Source: Limnoperna fortunei (Eukaryota > Mollusca > Bivalvia > Mytilida > Modiolidae). Taken from it: 64,000 bases of DNA. The notes under the pieces are model-generated. The model worked only from the letters and a program-made list of their open reading frames with translations, made no database searches and was not told where the DNA came from. A program made the position numbers and the translations under genes. The stretch spans positions 4,986,437 through 5,050,436 of the forward strand of contig OX104124.1 of the NCBI GenBank assembly GCA_944474755.1, written 5' to 3'. Positions 33,398-45,290 of this stretch are shown here, piece by piece (the stretch's first letter is position 1; every line of letters starts with the position of its first letter).

Positions 33398-34260
33398 TTT
33401 TCATTTTTCTAAATGTGTAATAGCTGATGCTTTATCGAGCTCTTGATATTTATATTTTAATCAAGATATTATATCTTGATATTGATATTAAATGCATATA
33501 TAGATATTCCTGTTTTTATCTGTATTCATGTGTGTATATTTGAAAAGTTTTCATTACATTTAAACTTTTTCTTAAGACGTAAGGTGTTGTGAGGTACTTG
33601 CCTATTTCGCCTTATGTGTGTATTTAATATTTGTTTGGACTAATATTTGGTTTTGTATTTGTTTACAACAAAACTTTACGATATAATTACAATTTAATCT
33701 TTTACACTGAGTGTTATTTACTTGAGAAAAACATATCATACAACTGTAAATTATACAATAATAATAAACCAATCAGATACTAAACGGTAGAATATTGTCT
33801 GCAGTGAAAGGACAACACACAACTGTGAAACTGTTGATTCGCGAAGTAATATAAATCATATGTGGATTCCTCAACATTCAAAAGAAAATTTAAATCTAGA
33901 TCGATATCTAAAATGTTTATAACCATTGATTTATCAACTCTTTATGCAACCTTGCCGCACGATAAAATAAAATTCCGTCTGAAGGAAATTATACATGAAG
34001 CCTTCGCTTCCACATATGCCACAAATCTGTAGTTTTAGGTTGCGACAGTACGTATTTTCTAATAAAGAACTAAAACGCAAACTATGCTACAACAAAGAAC
34101 AGGTTTATAGTCTGCGAGATTTTCTGATCGACAATATATTTGTTACATATTGTAACGTTGTTATCAGCAGAAAATCGGAATTTCAATGGGTACAAACTTT
34201 CCCCCACTCTTTACCTTTTTGTTCCGGTATTCTTACGAAATTCTAATGTTTTTAATATCG
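33395..34260 (+). pseudogene. Degenerate reverse-transcriptase element, second family, copy 2
   Basis: Partner of 11640-12470. Plus-strand remnants are MWI near 33861, DLSTLYATLPHDKIKFRLKE with IIHEAFASTYAT (motif A region, 33928-34020), and a motif B remnant IGISMGTNFPPL with RYSYE near 34175-34240. Frames shift between these parts and motif C is missing. It ends with a 40-bp piece of the CAAGGTCA family (34265-34302), as copy 1 is followed by that family at 13010. Dead element. Confidence 0.7.
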
Positions 34261-34436
34261 TGCCATATCTTGTGCCAATTTTCAAGGTCAACTGTCATTA
34301 AATATGTAATGCGAGAAATTAATGCACCTGCTGCTGAAGAAATCTACTTAATTATACAATGGCTTGGACCAGACCAGACAAATCAACAACATCAAAATTT
34401 CCAATGCAGGGAAAGCAGCAGTCAATTTAACTACAG

Positions 34437-34995
34437 CATGGAAAGACCTACGCAGCGAACCCAGGAATGGTTGAAACCGCATTTCAAAAAAGCTTTCATC
34501 CTTTCCAAAAATTTCATCAAATAAAAGATAAAGTGACATATATACTTTCTAAAATATGAGCAGCAAAAGACAAACCAGAGTATTCAGTACTTTTGACGTA
34601 TTTTGACACCGCAGCTAAGGAAAACCTAACAAAAAGAGAACTGCCGACAAATATTCAGTAGAAATAGAGGTACAAAGTGACTTATAAACGAATTCATTTT
34701 ATCCTAATTCCTCCATTCCGTTCTGATTTTATAAGTGACATGTCCGCAGAAACAAATAACCCCGGATTGTCCTTAGATTTAGAATCAGAAACACACAACA
34801 ATCAGAGAAAAATATAAACAAAACTGACTGTCAAGAAGACACTAATTACTCAATCAAAATAACAACCACAAGTCAGAACTAACGACTCGGTACACAAAAG
34901 CAAACATTTGCTCAGTAAGTAAAGAGAATTTAAGCACTTGAACATTACTGATCGGAAAGCTTTACTAAAAAACTAATTGAATTTGCTTCAAATGT
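34437..34995. repeat. Dispersed repeat of about 550 bp, copy 2
   Basis: Partner of 29955-30510, beginning at CATGGAAAGACCTACGCAGC and ending at AATTTGCTTCAAATGTTTAC. Confidence 0.8.
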
Positions 34996-36905
34996 TTACA
35001 TGGAAATCATCTATCTCGTAGTTGTGACAGGCAAGTTGAGTGTAAAATTAATAATCACTTAGATGCCATGCATGTCTACGATAATCCGAAAACGAAAAGC
35101 CAACGTTCGAACGAATACAACGAGGAAATCGTTAACTCAGGATGTACTCAAATTTGCGGTAGTAAATTCTTGGACAAGTCATGTGCTCATATTGAATAAG
35201 TCAATATTTACAATACGTCAAGTACAGTAACCCCACAACGTATCTACGCCACAATCGATAAACAGAGTAACTGTACACTTGCGAGGTAAAAACTGCTCAA
35301 CATCTTCGAAATAAATAGTAATCTTGAACAACATTCCTTGACTAGTTGTAGTGGAAGTTCCAGATTGCTAGGGAAAAAGCATAATGATTGGTTGTTTGTT
35401 CAATCGCTTGATCAGAGTAAAATGTAAAACAGCAGTCTTTTATTCTTACTTAAAATCTTTAAGGTTCATGATACCGTCTTTCCATGACTCAGAAATACTA
35501 CTAATTGTTACATAATACGGCATTTTTCCTTTTATTTTTTATGGATTAATCACACTTAATCTGTGTGTTGTACAAAATCATTCTTATACATCAGACATTT
35601 CTTGTTAAACAGCGGTTCATGTCACCAGATAAAATTACTCATTCAAATACAATTGAAGTAGGAGGGGCTTAGCTATGGTTTAATCAACCAATTTTGTAGT
35701 TATTCCATAGTGCTAGCTCCACCTCTTTCCGTCATTCAAAATACCAAATGAACTACATTGATCGTCTAGACTGACCGTCAAACACGTGATCGTCTCACAA
35801 CAATAATGTCAAGTCCATTTCAAATTTTATTGGTTGAAATATGTTAGAAAACATATATACCAGGCCTTTTACAACTTAATGTATTTTAAACTATTTGACA
35901 CAAGCGCCTCATAGTTTTGATACGTTAAATGGTAAACGATATGGTATATATAATACAGATATACAGTAGAAATGCCGTTGTGTCCCTAATCCGGAAGCAA
36001 TTTTGTTTTCCAAATCCATCAAAAGTAGATTTTTGACGACTTACAAAATTTCACTATTTTACCTTTACCTGTTTGAATGTTTAAGTTCATAGCTGTTTTA
36101 TCAACTATATGTTATTATGTTCATTTTCATCGAATTTGTCGTGTACTAATCCGTCTTTTGGTTAATAAACTCGAATCGAGACGGTTGTTTGTGAATTGAC
36201 GATGGAACGACACTGTAAAATATCTAGGCTCATCATCTTCAACTCAAAATAAACAAATGTTCCTGACGTCATATCAAGCTATTTTTGGTATGAAATTAAA
36301 GCTTAGATTTTCATTTTTCATTTTGTGCAGAAAAAGTGGGGAATTTTAATATCCGTATATTTCAAGCTCAACAACTGAAATAAAACATTCAAACTAACAG
36401 CTCTTTAAGTTAAATTGATAAATGGAAATTCCTCCTTCTATACTTGAACTGCAATATTTTTTTCTTTTAAACGAACCAAACATATATTCATTTTTGTTGA
36501 TAGCAACTGTGTAAGACTTGCGGAAATTATTTGACAGTTTTATGTGGAGTCTTTGTCCATGGAGAATATTGACGCTATAACGTCAACGATAAAATGGTCA
36601 AATGGGACCAGTTACCATTAATAATTTTTTAAAATATCATATCCAAACGATTTTCTACCCGTTCTAGATCGCTGCTATTAACTGTCACTTCGTATAAGTT
36701 GCTTTGGTTGGTCCTAGGTTAGTTCTTAAGGGACTTGAGCTGTGTTAAGATGAATCTAAAACATGGTGCCGGAGGGTGTGTGGTGATATATAGAACGTGC
36801 ACAATTAAGCATATAATGTATTATAAACAAATGAGAAAGGAAAAGGGGTTAATAGTCAAATTATGAATTGTATAATTATGAAGTTGCAAAAATTATGGTG
36901 TTACG
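34996..36905. other. No gene seen
   Basis: The least repetitive 1.9 kb of the window. There is no frame above about 60 codons with recognisable features, and no LRR-type splice-framed exon. It could be unique intron or intergenic DNA. Confidence 0.5.
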
Positions 36906-37930
36906 TTGAGCAATTTTTAATTACTATACATCTGCACATAAAAGATTTATATTTATATATCCAACCATGAAGACAAATACAAAATTAATTAATATAGTAT
37001 ATCTGGTAAGTCTAGTGTATCTCTGTCGATAAGAATTATCTTGTATAATTAATATTACAGCTAATTAATTGACTGTATATAAAATGCAAAAAATAAAAAA
37101 AAACATAAAAAGTTGTACTTTATTCTTTCCAATGTAACTAGGGTTACCAGAAGTTGTCCATGACCCTCTTATAATGAAGAAGTTATTGCTTGACGAGGAA
37201 ATGAAAATAGACAATTAAGTAGAAGAAGTTTTGTTTATATCGAGTTTTATAATTATATTGTTTTTTGTTTTGTTTGAATGGTGTTTTAACGCCATTTTCA
37301 GCATTTTTTCAGCTATTTCATGGCGTCCAGTTTTTATTGGGGGAGGAAGCCGGAGTACCCGGAGAGAACCCCCGACCTGCGGTAGGAAAACTGGCAATCC
37401 TTGTCAATTAAGATTGGAGTCGAGTACACCCTGCCTGCAGTGAGAATCGAACCCGCAATCTCAGTGTTGACAGACCACGTGATCAATAGTAGACGAACTA
37501 CCTTGACCACTCGGCCACCGAGGCCCCTCAAAGATATAAGAATGATATTTGGTTCAATTTCATTTTCCATATCCACACTGTTATACAAAAAATTCTTCTT
37601 TCTTGTCGAAATACATAAAGTTTCCTAGACAAGTAATTAGGTGTTTTTTTTTTGTTTGAATTTTAATTTTGTTGCATTTTTAAATCTACAGAATGTAATT
37701 TTATAATTATAATAAAAATGATAAAAACTTTTGTTGTTTTAATAAGTAAATTTTAATTTTTTTATCAAATATATTTGAATGTGTTTAACAAACAATTGTT
37801 AACTGCAACAGCATGCTATTTATTCTGTGACTGAGTGGGTAAGGTAGTTCATATAATATTGACCACGTGGTCTGTCAACACTGAGATTGCGGGCTCGAGT
37901 CTCACTCATGCAGCCAGGATGGACACTTCT
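36906..37930. repeat. Dispersed repeat of about 570 bp, split by a SINE composite
   Basis: 36906-37257 plus 37712-37930 match 45820-46384 in order: TTTATATATCCAACCA, GTCTAGTGTATCT, AAGAATTATCTTGTATAAT, ATGAAGAAGTTATTGCTTGAC, ACTTTTGTTG and TTTATTCTGTGACTGAG. The SINE composite 37258-37698 interrupts this copy only. Confidence 0.85.
37258..37698 (-). repeat. Main SINE with 5' extra segment and 13-bp target duplication
   Basis: The SINE proper is 37258-37527, with a near-perfect body and B-box complement GAATCGAACCCGCAATCTC. Upstream of its head (plus-strand right side) lies the same 170-bp segment as at 15837-16012. The whole composite is flanked by TTTTATAATTATA (37245-37257 and 37699-37711). 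The paralog at 46120-46150 has the site empty. SINE and extra segment therefore moved together as one retroposed unit. Confidence 0.9.
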
Positions 37931-38077
37931 GCTTTCGTAATTCCCAAAGATTGTCAGTTTTCCTACAAAGTTCACGGTTTTTCTCTCTGCAATTAAGCTT
38001 CCTTCCAGAATAAAAACTGCATGCCATGATTTAACTTATAAATTGCTGGAAGGTGGCGATAAACAAAACTCAAACAC
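37829..38077 (+). repeat. Main SINE, diverged; head shared with 46278-46384
   Basis: GTGACTGAGTGGGTAAGGTAG, GGGCTCGAGTCTCACTCATGC (B box) and CAATTAAGCTTCCTTCCAGA, then AATAAAAACTGCATGCCATG and a weak CAAAACTCAAAC tail. The partner locus at 46278 keeps only the head, so that copy was cut after the B box. Confidence 0.8.
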
Positions 38078-38739
38078 TATTTATTTAATGATAGATTGTA
38101 AATTTCTACATAGTAGGTTAAGTGTTCACAACTTAATTTTAACATTGCACTTTGTATTATGCCTGTTTTGCTTTTAAAGTTCTCGTTGCTTTGTGGTTTC
38201 TTTGTTTTATTTTTTTTCAGATGGGGTCTTCTCTGTTAACAGCTGGTATGAACAACAAATGAAGAGTTTTATTTGGACTTATTTTTGTGGTTTAGTTTCT
38301 TGAAGTTTGCTGGCGAACTTCATTATTTACATTTCTTTGCATTTTGTATATTTATATTTTTCATTTTATATTTTATTAAAAAATATATACTAAATAAAAG
38401 TTTTTTTCTTATAGATGATTGTCCTCTTGCAAAGGAAAAGATTGGATGTTTTTGACAAAATTAAAAAAAACAACAAACATGATTGCAAAAATTTAAATGG
38501 TCAATATCATTCACCCCAACTAAAGAAATGTACAGCGTGCAATTAAAAAAAACAGAAGTTGAATACTAAAGAACAAGCAAAAAAAAATATTATCTTTTTG
38601 CCGAATTACAAAACCAGTTTATGAAATTTGCACCTGTATGATTGTAAAAAAATGAAAAGCTGACTTGCTCTTTGTCAACAGAAAATTGAAGGTTTTCTGT
38701 TCGATGTATAAATAAACGTATAAAAGAAACGAATAAAAC
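38078..38739. other. No gene seen
   Basis: AT-rich with long T runs; nothing recognised. Confidence 0.5.
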
Positions 38740-39310
38740 TGAAATTATCTTTTTTTCAACTACTATAACAATAGAAATACAGCTATATCTGGTACAGTTA
38801 TGGACAGCTGCCACAGCAAAATGTTCATGACAAGTTCGAAAACAAAATATTTCAAGTGTAATTAGAAAATGAAAATGCCGAAATTAGAGGACAATTTGAC
38901 GAAATTCTACAAAGTAAGGAAATCTGTACGTTTCCATATGGAAAATATTTTGACTGCATTAGATAGGTTTGTGCTACTTTACTTGCATTTAATGTTAGAG
39001 GGAAAATGTGGAACATGTTGTAAAAACGGTTTAGAAAAACTTGCAGGGATGGATGCAGGAAGACTTCACAACAAAATTGCAGAATTAATCATGGTTGAAG
39101 CCAAAGCTCTAGCTCAAATTCAGAGTTTCGAGTCAATGGTTGGAAGCAACAACACATTGCATACTGATGGAACAGAGAAAGGAACGAGAATATGGGGGTT
39201 GTAAATAGGTACATATTCTGGGAAGTTCAGCCTGGGTACTTCGGAATCGGTCAGACGAAATACTGATTCTTTTCGAGCATGTTAAAAGACATTTTTAATG
39301 AAATATCTTC
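38740..39310 (+). pseudogene. Unclassified transposable-element protein remnant, copy 1
   Basis: A 111-codon plus-strand frame (38869-39204) starts MKMPKLEDNLTKFYKVRKSV. It has a CGTCCKNGLEKLAGM centre with a CxxCC group, AELIMVEAKALAQIQSFE and GSNNTLHTDGTEK near its end. The partner at 57302-57658 shares this frame, although frameshifts there alter the C-terminus. The HTDGT word looks like the first acidic motif of an RNase H-fold nuclease, which is inference. I recall similar SNNTLHTDGT proteins as multicopy in molluscs but cannot name the family. The frame is cut short by a stop and the downstream part is degenerate. Confidence 0.5.
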
Positions 39311-39529
39311 CTTAAAAGACCAGAAAAATACAGGAAAAAACAGCTAAAATTTTTAACTCCATAAAAAAATATGATCACCGACAGATATGTTGTAAATGAT
39401 TCATAAAAAATTATTTAGAAAAATTGAAAACAGAATGCCTGCCATTAGTGGTTGAAAACGTTAACAATTTCACTGATGAAACCGAAAAAATAAATAATAA
39501 CAGAAATTAATAATTTTAAGTGTTATTTA

Positions 39530-40035
39530 CACGTTTTAGTAAAACCTGGATCCCAGGCAGAAGTTGCTCAAAAGGAATGGGAAAACTCTATATTGATTAT
39601 TTCATCATTATTAGAAACTGGAAAATGATGTTATAAAACACCTGATTTTATAAGTTCATCAACTAATCTGTGTGTTCCGAGTGCAGATAAAAAATCTGGC
39701 AATGGAATGAAATTTTAGTCCTTAGTACAAAATTTCACCTTACCCTTTTTGGGGTGTAACATGGTTTCCGATTCTTCTTATCGTACCAATGTCTCACATT
39801 GAGTAACACGCTGTTGACAGAGCTAAACATTCTCAATAGTCTGTTGGTAGTGCTTTTTAGGTTTCGACCGAAAGGATCGCTATTACAGCAGACATTCGCC
39901 AAGTATCTCTTGAACATAGGGACTACCTCCAATTCTTGTGGTACGAGGACAATAATATCAATATCAAGATTTCACTGATTACAGGATTACTATACGTGCA
40001 TTCGGAAACGTTTCTTATCGGTTCGTTGCATTTTT
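39530..40035 (+). pseudogene. BEL/Pao reverse-transcriptase fragment, copy 1
   Basis: In the plus frame near 39873-39960 the sequence reads ITADIRQVSLEHRDYL followed by a phenylalanine-leucine-tryptophan-tyrosine-glutamate (FLWYE) word. This is the motif A region typical of BEL/Pao pol (ADI with catalytic Asp, then FLW). The partner at 58200-58445 is better preserved. Stops and indels flank it, and no LTR, protease or integrase is seen. The whole 38740-40030 interval was duplicated with 57160-58410. Confidence 0.6.
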
Positions 40036-40489
40036 GGGGACTTAATCCATTGCATTTGTATAATACACTGTGCCATAAAATCGATTTCAAATAAAATGTA
40101 GGTTATTTTGCTTGATGATCAGGCTCGCAATATTTGATTTTAATTAACGTCCTTCAAGTTTTATGCTAACATTAATTTTGTTGGATTTCTCAATTTTTAT
40201 TTGGTCGGATTTTCCAGTATAATAACTTATGCTTAGAAGTCAGAACGATTGTGAGGTTTTATGTTTTCAAGTTTACATTAAGTTGACATTTCTGTTTTCA
40301 ACTGCGACGTGATAAAAATTTCCATTTGAAAATGAAAAAAAATGTTGCGTTTATACTAAAAATTTTACTAACGGAAATCTAGATAAATTGCAGTATTTAC
40401 CAAATTATATGGAAATGCAAAATTATAGGTGTTATAATTTAACATCTTAAACAATATACATATTATGTCACCCAACTTAAAACACTTAC

Positions 40490-40559
40490 TGAATACCTCT
40501 GAATAAAATCATTTGACTTGTATCAATGGCATCTCTTGATAGCCAGCGCCAAAAATTTG
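40490..40559 (-). other. LRR-like exon candidate with donor site
   Basis: The minus-strand frame FWRWLSRDAIDTSQMILFRG ends at a GTAAGTG donor. It has an L..(D)xI....LFRGI pattern like the second half of an LRR. The nearest acceptor-like AG gives 70 nt, not 72. The block D copy (around 53890-53965) keeps the donor and reads FWRCLSKHTIYKSQVILFRA, with several LRR positions lost. It may be a decayed exon. Confidence 0.3.
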
Positions 40560-41957
40560 CTTGCAGAGGGTGAAAAATTTGAAACCTGAACCTGTAATGG
40601 GGAGACAAAACCTTTGTCACCCTCGAAATAAAGTGATTGACAACTTTAATCTTGACTATCCTATTTTTAAGCGCAACCTGAAACAATTTTGCATTATTTG
40701 CATTTACAATTATGGACGAAATATTTTATTAAAGATAAGGTTATGAGAAATAACACCAATAAAAACGTATTTGGTCTATGTTGATTTGCTCGAATTAATA
40801 TAACAATTGTTGCCTTTTTGATCAGTATATTTCCAGTATGTTCACCTTACATGGGTTATATTCCCTCGGGCTCCGGAAAGACAACCCACGCAAATCAACA
40901 ATAATGGATGTACATCTCTTCAATCTTTTGATGATTACAGTCAAATATCAGAAACAGTACTGTCATCAAAATCTTTTTTTTGTTAGCTTAACAAATACGG
41001 TTTTAATTTTATGAGTAAAAGGTTATTAATATATTAGCGTTGGCGTTAATTATTTGGTGGAAAAAAGCCACTTAAAAATGGGTAAAATCTTTCTTTTTTT
41101 CCTTGTTACTTCATACCAATGTTATTTGATAAAAAAAATTCAGGATGTTTGTACGAACGTAAAACGTTATTATTGTTACCGTAATGGCAAGTGAATAGAA
41201 AAAACAGAGTTATAAAGCTCGTTTGTTCGTTTATTCTTTTTCTAAGTAAAGATTGTTTGGGGGTTTTAAGGGTTTTTTTTGTCTTTTTCAAGTATGTTTG
41301 GGTTTAAGAAATTGTGCCTTTCACTACTCCAATAATATTTAAACTATGTCAAACAAATTTTGCCAAAAATTTCCCTAGAACAGATTTGCATCAATTCATA
41401 TACCACATACCGAACAAGCCTTGGAATTCTTATATATACATTTAAAACTTTTCTTAAAATTTAAAACATTTAATTCAACTTAGATATTAAATTTTCACTG
41501 TTTTTCCAATGTTGACATACAAATTTACTCCACAGAAATACAGTTGCAATTTAAAACCACAATTATGCATAGATATTTGCAACTGAGACATCGGTAATGC
41601 ACTGTAAAATCACTTTATATATAAATATAAAACTTATTGTGACTGCAAGATAATACTTAAACCACCTCAGCGACTATAAGAACTGACAGATGCATGCATC
41701 ACCTATAAAACACACATTTTGTCACTGCTGAGTAATGCAGTAATGCAACATAAAATCATGTTGCATATAATACAATATACTGCTTGGGACCAGGAAATTT
41801 TCACCATTTTCTCCGGCTTTTACCCTTCGCAGAAATACAGAAGTACGCAATGATACATCTTTCAAATCGGTAAAAATATCTAAAGTGGTGTTATTAATAA
41901 TTCATGCAAATGAACTAATTATTTTTCAGGACGTAATTAACTATTTTATATAATTGA

Positions 41958-42172
41958 TTGTTTGTTCGTTTGTTTGAATGTTGTTTGAAACCATTTCCAG
42001 CAGTTTCATCATGGCGTCTAGATTTTATTTTGGAGGAAGCCTGAGAACGCGGAGAAAGGAACGACCTATGGTGGGAAAATTTTCAATTCTCTTCAATAAA
42101 GATTGGAGTGAAAAACAACCTGCCCACATTAAGACCCGAACCTCAAACTCGATGTTGACAGGCCACATGTGT
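41958..42172 (-). repeat. Diverged main SINE in block C
   Basis: GTTTGTTCGTTTGTTTGAATG, CAGCAGTTTCATCATGGCGTC and AGACCCGAACCTCAAACTCG (B-box complement), then GTTGACAGGCCACATG, where the head is cut and joined to the start of the conserved segment of block B/D. Its relative in block D (55645-55886) shares the CAGCAGTTTCATCATGGCG variant and keeps the head. Confidence 0.8.
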
Positions 42173-42414
42173 AATGTGTATTTTAGATTTTGGTTGTTAA
42201 TAAATAGTGAAAAAGACATAAACTGTAAGAAAACAATAAATTATCTGATGATGATAAACATCACGATTGGTGTTCCAGAAGTCAAAAGCAATACCTTTCA
42301 CAATATATAAAATAATATGAAGTTCCACTAATAGTGTTCACTTAATCCGATTCAAACACTGTCTTGTTCTAGGACAACAATAAGAAAATATAGACATTAC
42401 ATGAACATATGAAA

Positions 42415-42810
42415 GTCTTTAATCTCTGCTAATAGGTACAGTTTACACCTCAAATTCTTTTGAAGAAATGCGCAATTGTTTAAACTGCATAGTATAAGTA
42501 GACATTAATAGGTATACAACTGAAACAGTCAGGGTGGGAGTCACTTCCATATGCTGATTTATTCCTATGTATGGATCAAAATGTTTTCTACATTTTACAA
42601 AAGTAAATTGTTCTCCGTCCGTTTTTTAATCTATATATCAAAATATATTTTACACCTCTATTTCTTTTGAATAAATGGGTTATTGATTAATCTGCGTTGC
42701 TTAACTAGACATTAATAGATATACAACAATCAGGCGGGGATTATCTTTCCTGTTTTGATTTTCACTTAGTAATGGTTCAAAATGAGGTTGGTTTTCTACA
42801 TATTAGAAAG
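42415..42810. repeat. Tandem duplication of about 190 bp inside block C
   Basis: 42415-42600 and 42601-42810 both run TTTACACCTC..TTCTTTTGAA, CTGC, AGACATTAATAG.TATACAA, CAGG.(T/C)GG, then GGTTCAAAATG- or GGATCAAAATG-like words and TTTTCTACAT. Block B has this only once (32140-32290). Confidence 0.65.
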
Positions 42811-43230
42811 AATTATTTTTCCCCCTCTATAGAGTTGTCAGCCTCTTTTGAATGAATGGTCCTTGTCTTACACGCTTTTTTTCTTGTGTTTGATTATAAA
42901 GCATATGACGTAACTTGCAAGAATTATTGGCAAAATGTTGTTATTTACTGTGATAAATTTCATTTGTCGTCATTACTGAACTACATTTATGTGTACTTAA
43001 ACACAAATCATACGTCCTATCAAAGATAGGCTCTAGATAATTATCAATACAGCGGTAAATGTATGTCATTGACAATTTTAATGTACTTCAATTGTTTACT
43101 TCTTAAAAATAAACGTTCGTTGTGGGTACGAATTATTTTCATTCTATTATTCAAAGTTAAACAAAATGGTTTGGTTAAATCAAAAACATCGTAATTAAAA
43201 TATGACTAATAGGTATGTGGTAACACTTAC

Positions 43231-43302
43231 AGCAGTCTCAGGTTGTTCATATGGCTGAAAGAACCATTGTCAATGGCAGTTATTTGGTTGTTATCCAACC
43301 AC
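43231..43302 (-). CDS. LRR exon, 72 nt (block C), partial gene
   Basis: Encodes one leucine-rich repeat. Minus strand: TTTTACAG acceptor, 72 nt, GTAAGTG donor, phase 2 at both ends. The core is WLDNNQITAIDNGSF followed by SHMNNLRLL. Compared with 32646-32717, many differences keep the frame, the Asn of the LxxN position and the AIDNGSF turn. It also has the more canonical LDNN where block B has LGYN. No stop interrupts it. The flanking intron is also duplicated, so this is a paralogous exon, not a distant relative. Whether both exons join one transcript or belong to two genes cannot be told from this window. Confidence 0.8.
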
Positions 43303-44004
43303 CTGTAAAACATTAACACAATTGTTATTATTTCAACACGAGTAAATATATATCACAATTTATTTTTATTTGTAGTATTATTGGCAAAGGTGTGTTTGCA
43401 ATGTAGACATATTTTATATGACACCTTTTCTACATTTGATATACCTTCTGGGGCTTTTTGACATCTAATATGTATTCCTCTTGATTTATTAATATAATTT
43501 TTATTTTAACAAACAATTTGAGTTAATTTAGATCCATTTGAAATAAATTTTATAGTGTGCTGGCTTTCAGATAAAAATATGTTTTTGTTCGTTATGGGTC
43601 TAAAGTCAAAATTGTATTTTATACTACCATTTCGTTTAGTGTTATATTCTCTATGCGGACCAAATGACATTCATTTTCATGGATACGTGCATATCTGCAT
43701 GGTTGTAATTCATAAAACATATTATTTCAGTTCTGTGCATAATGTTAATCATAAGATACCGAAGGTTACGTTTCATCAATATTGAAATAAACATCAAGAT
43801 TCATTTTACATGAATATTATTACTTTGCATCAAACGTGCAGCTAAAATTGCGCCCACAAAGTTAGCCTCGTCAAACTTTGATTGATAGAGTTTTTCTAAC
43901 ATATTGCTCTTGATCTTGGTGAAAGAAAGAGACATTATAATACCAGATTTTTATAGAAATATTCTACATTAAACACTCAAACGACAATATGTTCATCAAC
44001 TTAC

Positions 44005-44045
44005 ATTTCGTAAAAGTGACCTTCTGGAATTGTCATCAAAGTTTA
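44005..44045 (-). pseudogene. Second exon-like LRR piece with donor (block C)
   Basis: The minus strand ends in TLMTIPEGHFYEM across a GTAAGTTG donor. IPEGHF is the usual turn of an LRR. An in-frame TAA lies directly before it with no acceptor AG in between, so as it stands it cannot be a complete exon. Relics of the same piece are at 33373 and, without donor, at about 45668-45725. Confidence 0.4.
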
Positions 44046-44194
44046 TGTTAAATATTAAACACCTTCGCAGTAATTAGTCTGACTGCTAAAGGAAGAAGCA
44101 GTCACTATTTAGCATGGGGTTTTCATTGTTAAAATCATTTTAATCGTCCTATAACATTTGACATATTTAGTCTTTAGTAGGTATATTTATTATT

Positions 44195-44430
44195 TGACTT
44201 AGAGTCATTGATGACGATGTGAGTTCTGTCATGGCTAATTAAAAGGTATATATACCTTCAGATTACTTTTTTAAAGGAACGTTTATTTTTTATGCCTGGT
44301 TTTAAGATGCATATAAGGCATGGTCGTGTAGAGTGTCGAAAACTCAACGGTTTTCATGTTGTTACATTTGGAAAGAGATCCAGACATTAAGACGTCTATT
44401 GGGTATCTTAAATTTTGTAGGCACAATAGT
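44195..44430 (-). pseudogene. Reverse-transcriptase fragment (family of 9895-11124)
   Basis: The plus-strand sequence GAGTCATTGATGACGATGTGA, CTGTCATGGCTAATTA, GGTTTTAAGATGCATATAAGG and GAGTGTCGAAAACTCAACGG parallels 10838-11005. It represents the region before and including motif A. Frames are broken throughout, and motifs B and C are absent. Confidence 0.7.
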
Positions 44431-44439
44431 CATCTATTC

Positions 44440-45290
44440 TTAAAAGGAAATTTCGAGGTTTGTTTAAAAAAGATTGCATCACAAAGTTGAGTAATTTGAC
44501 ATTTTCCTTGAAATTTCTTAAAATAAATTTCTTGTAAAAAGTGTACGAACAATTTTTTTCTATTTAGGACATTCATTGTTTCATAGTTGTATAGACCTTA
44601 CTACAGAAATACAAGAATAACTTCAAGGTCTTCATATAATAATAAACAGCTCGATAAATCAAAGCACTGTAATGCGTACCCATTGATGCGCTGAATCCAT
44701 TGCAGTTTTAATGTAAACTGGGTCTTCAAGCAGTTTAACAATTTAATATAAAGTGTATCCTAAGCTTATATATTCTATAAATTATATTTTTTTATCTTTA
44801 GTGTGTCATTATCATGCGTCACTCCTTTCTATTTCAAATTTACTGCTTCTGTAACAAATGGTTTATTTGTAATGTTATTACTGTAAACTAATTTACTTAA
44901 TCCGTTTTTGTCACATGTGTCTCATCCATTTGCCTTTGTTTATGACAATACACAGTTTAAAGTATATTTACAGTACCAGGCCTCTTAATCTGTAGTCGAC
45001 TAGATTATTTTGCATTATGATAGGGTTCGCAACATTTATTTTAGTTGTTACCCTTTTATGTTTTATTTCTCAATTTCCATTGGTCAGATATTGCAGTACA
45101 ATTGTAATGCTTAGATGGTCAAAGACTCACAAATTGTGCGTTATCATTATGTTCTCAAGTTTACATTTCTGCTTTCAACTGTCACTCGAAAACATAACAT
45201 TTGACAGTGAAATAATCGTTAGTTTATACTATGCAATATTAACAACTTCACGACATTGTAACTTTAGTATTTACATATGAAAAACGGAAA
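44440..45290. repeat. Dispersed repeat shared with 53230-53800 and 40040-40350
   Basis: Shared words include ATTTCGAG..TTGTTTA.AAAAGATTGCAT, ACGAACAATTT, GGTTCGCAA, ATTTCTCAAT..CATTGGT and AACTG(C/T)(G/C)AC(G/T). 45017-45280 has an 87-codon plus-strand frame with hydrophobic stretches, but the other copies do not keep it open, so I do not call a gene. Confidence 0.6.

Larger units (their letters stand above)
40036..44050. repeat. Duplicated block C
   Basis: The left part, 40036-41900, matches block D (53450-55560); the part from 41100 to 44050 matches block B. It contains an exon-like piece (40490), a SINE (41958-42172), a local duplication (42415-42810), the LRR exon (43231) and a second exon-like piece (44005). 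Shared words with B near the exon are TTCGTTGTGGGTACGAATTA, ATATGACACCTTTTCTACAT and GTGCTGGCTTTCAGATA. Confidence 0.8.

Noticed and set aside
34186..34539. 112-codon plus frame and 63-codon minus frame
   Set aside because: They join the end of a broken reverse transcriptase, a CAAGGTCA fragment and a dispersed repeat; the partner repeat at 29955-30510 does not keep either frame.
43231..44045. Direct splice of the 44005 exon-like piece to the LRR exon at 43231 as one working repeat
   Set aside because: The 44005 piece has an in-frame stop just upstream without an acceptor, and joining the two would leave an LRR six residues short.
45017..45280. 87-codon plus frame with possible membrane segments
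   Set aside because: The two related repeat copies (40100-40350 and 53535-53760) have stops and gaps in this frame.
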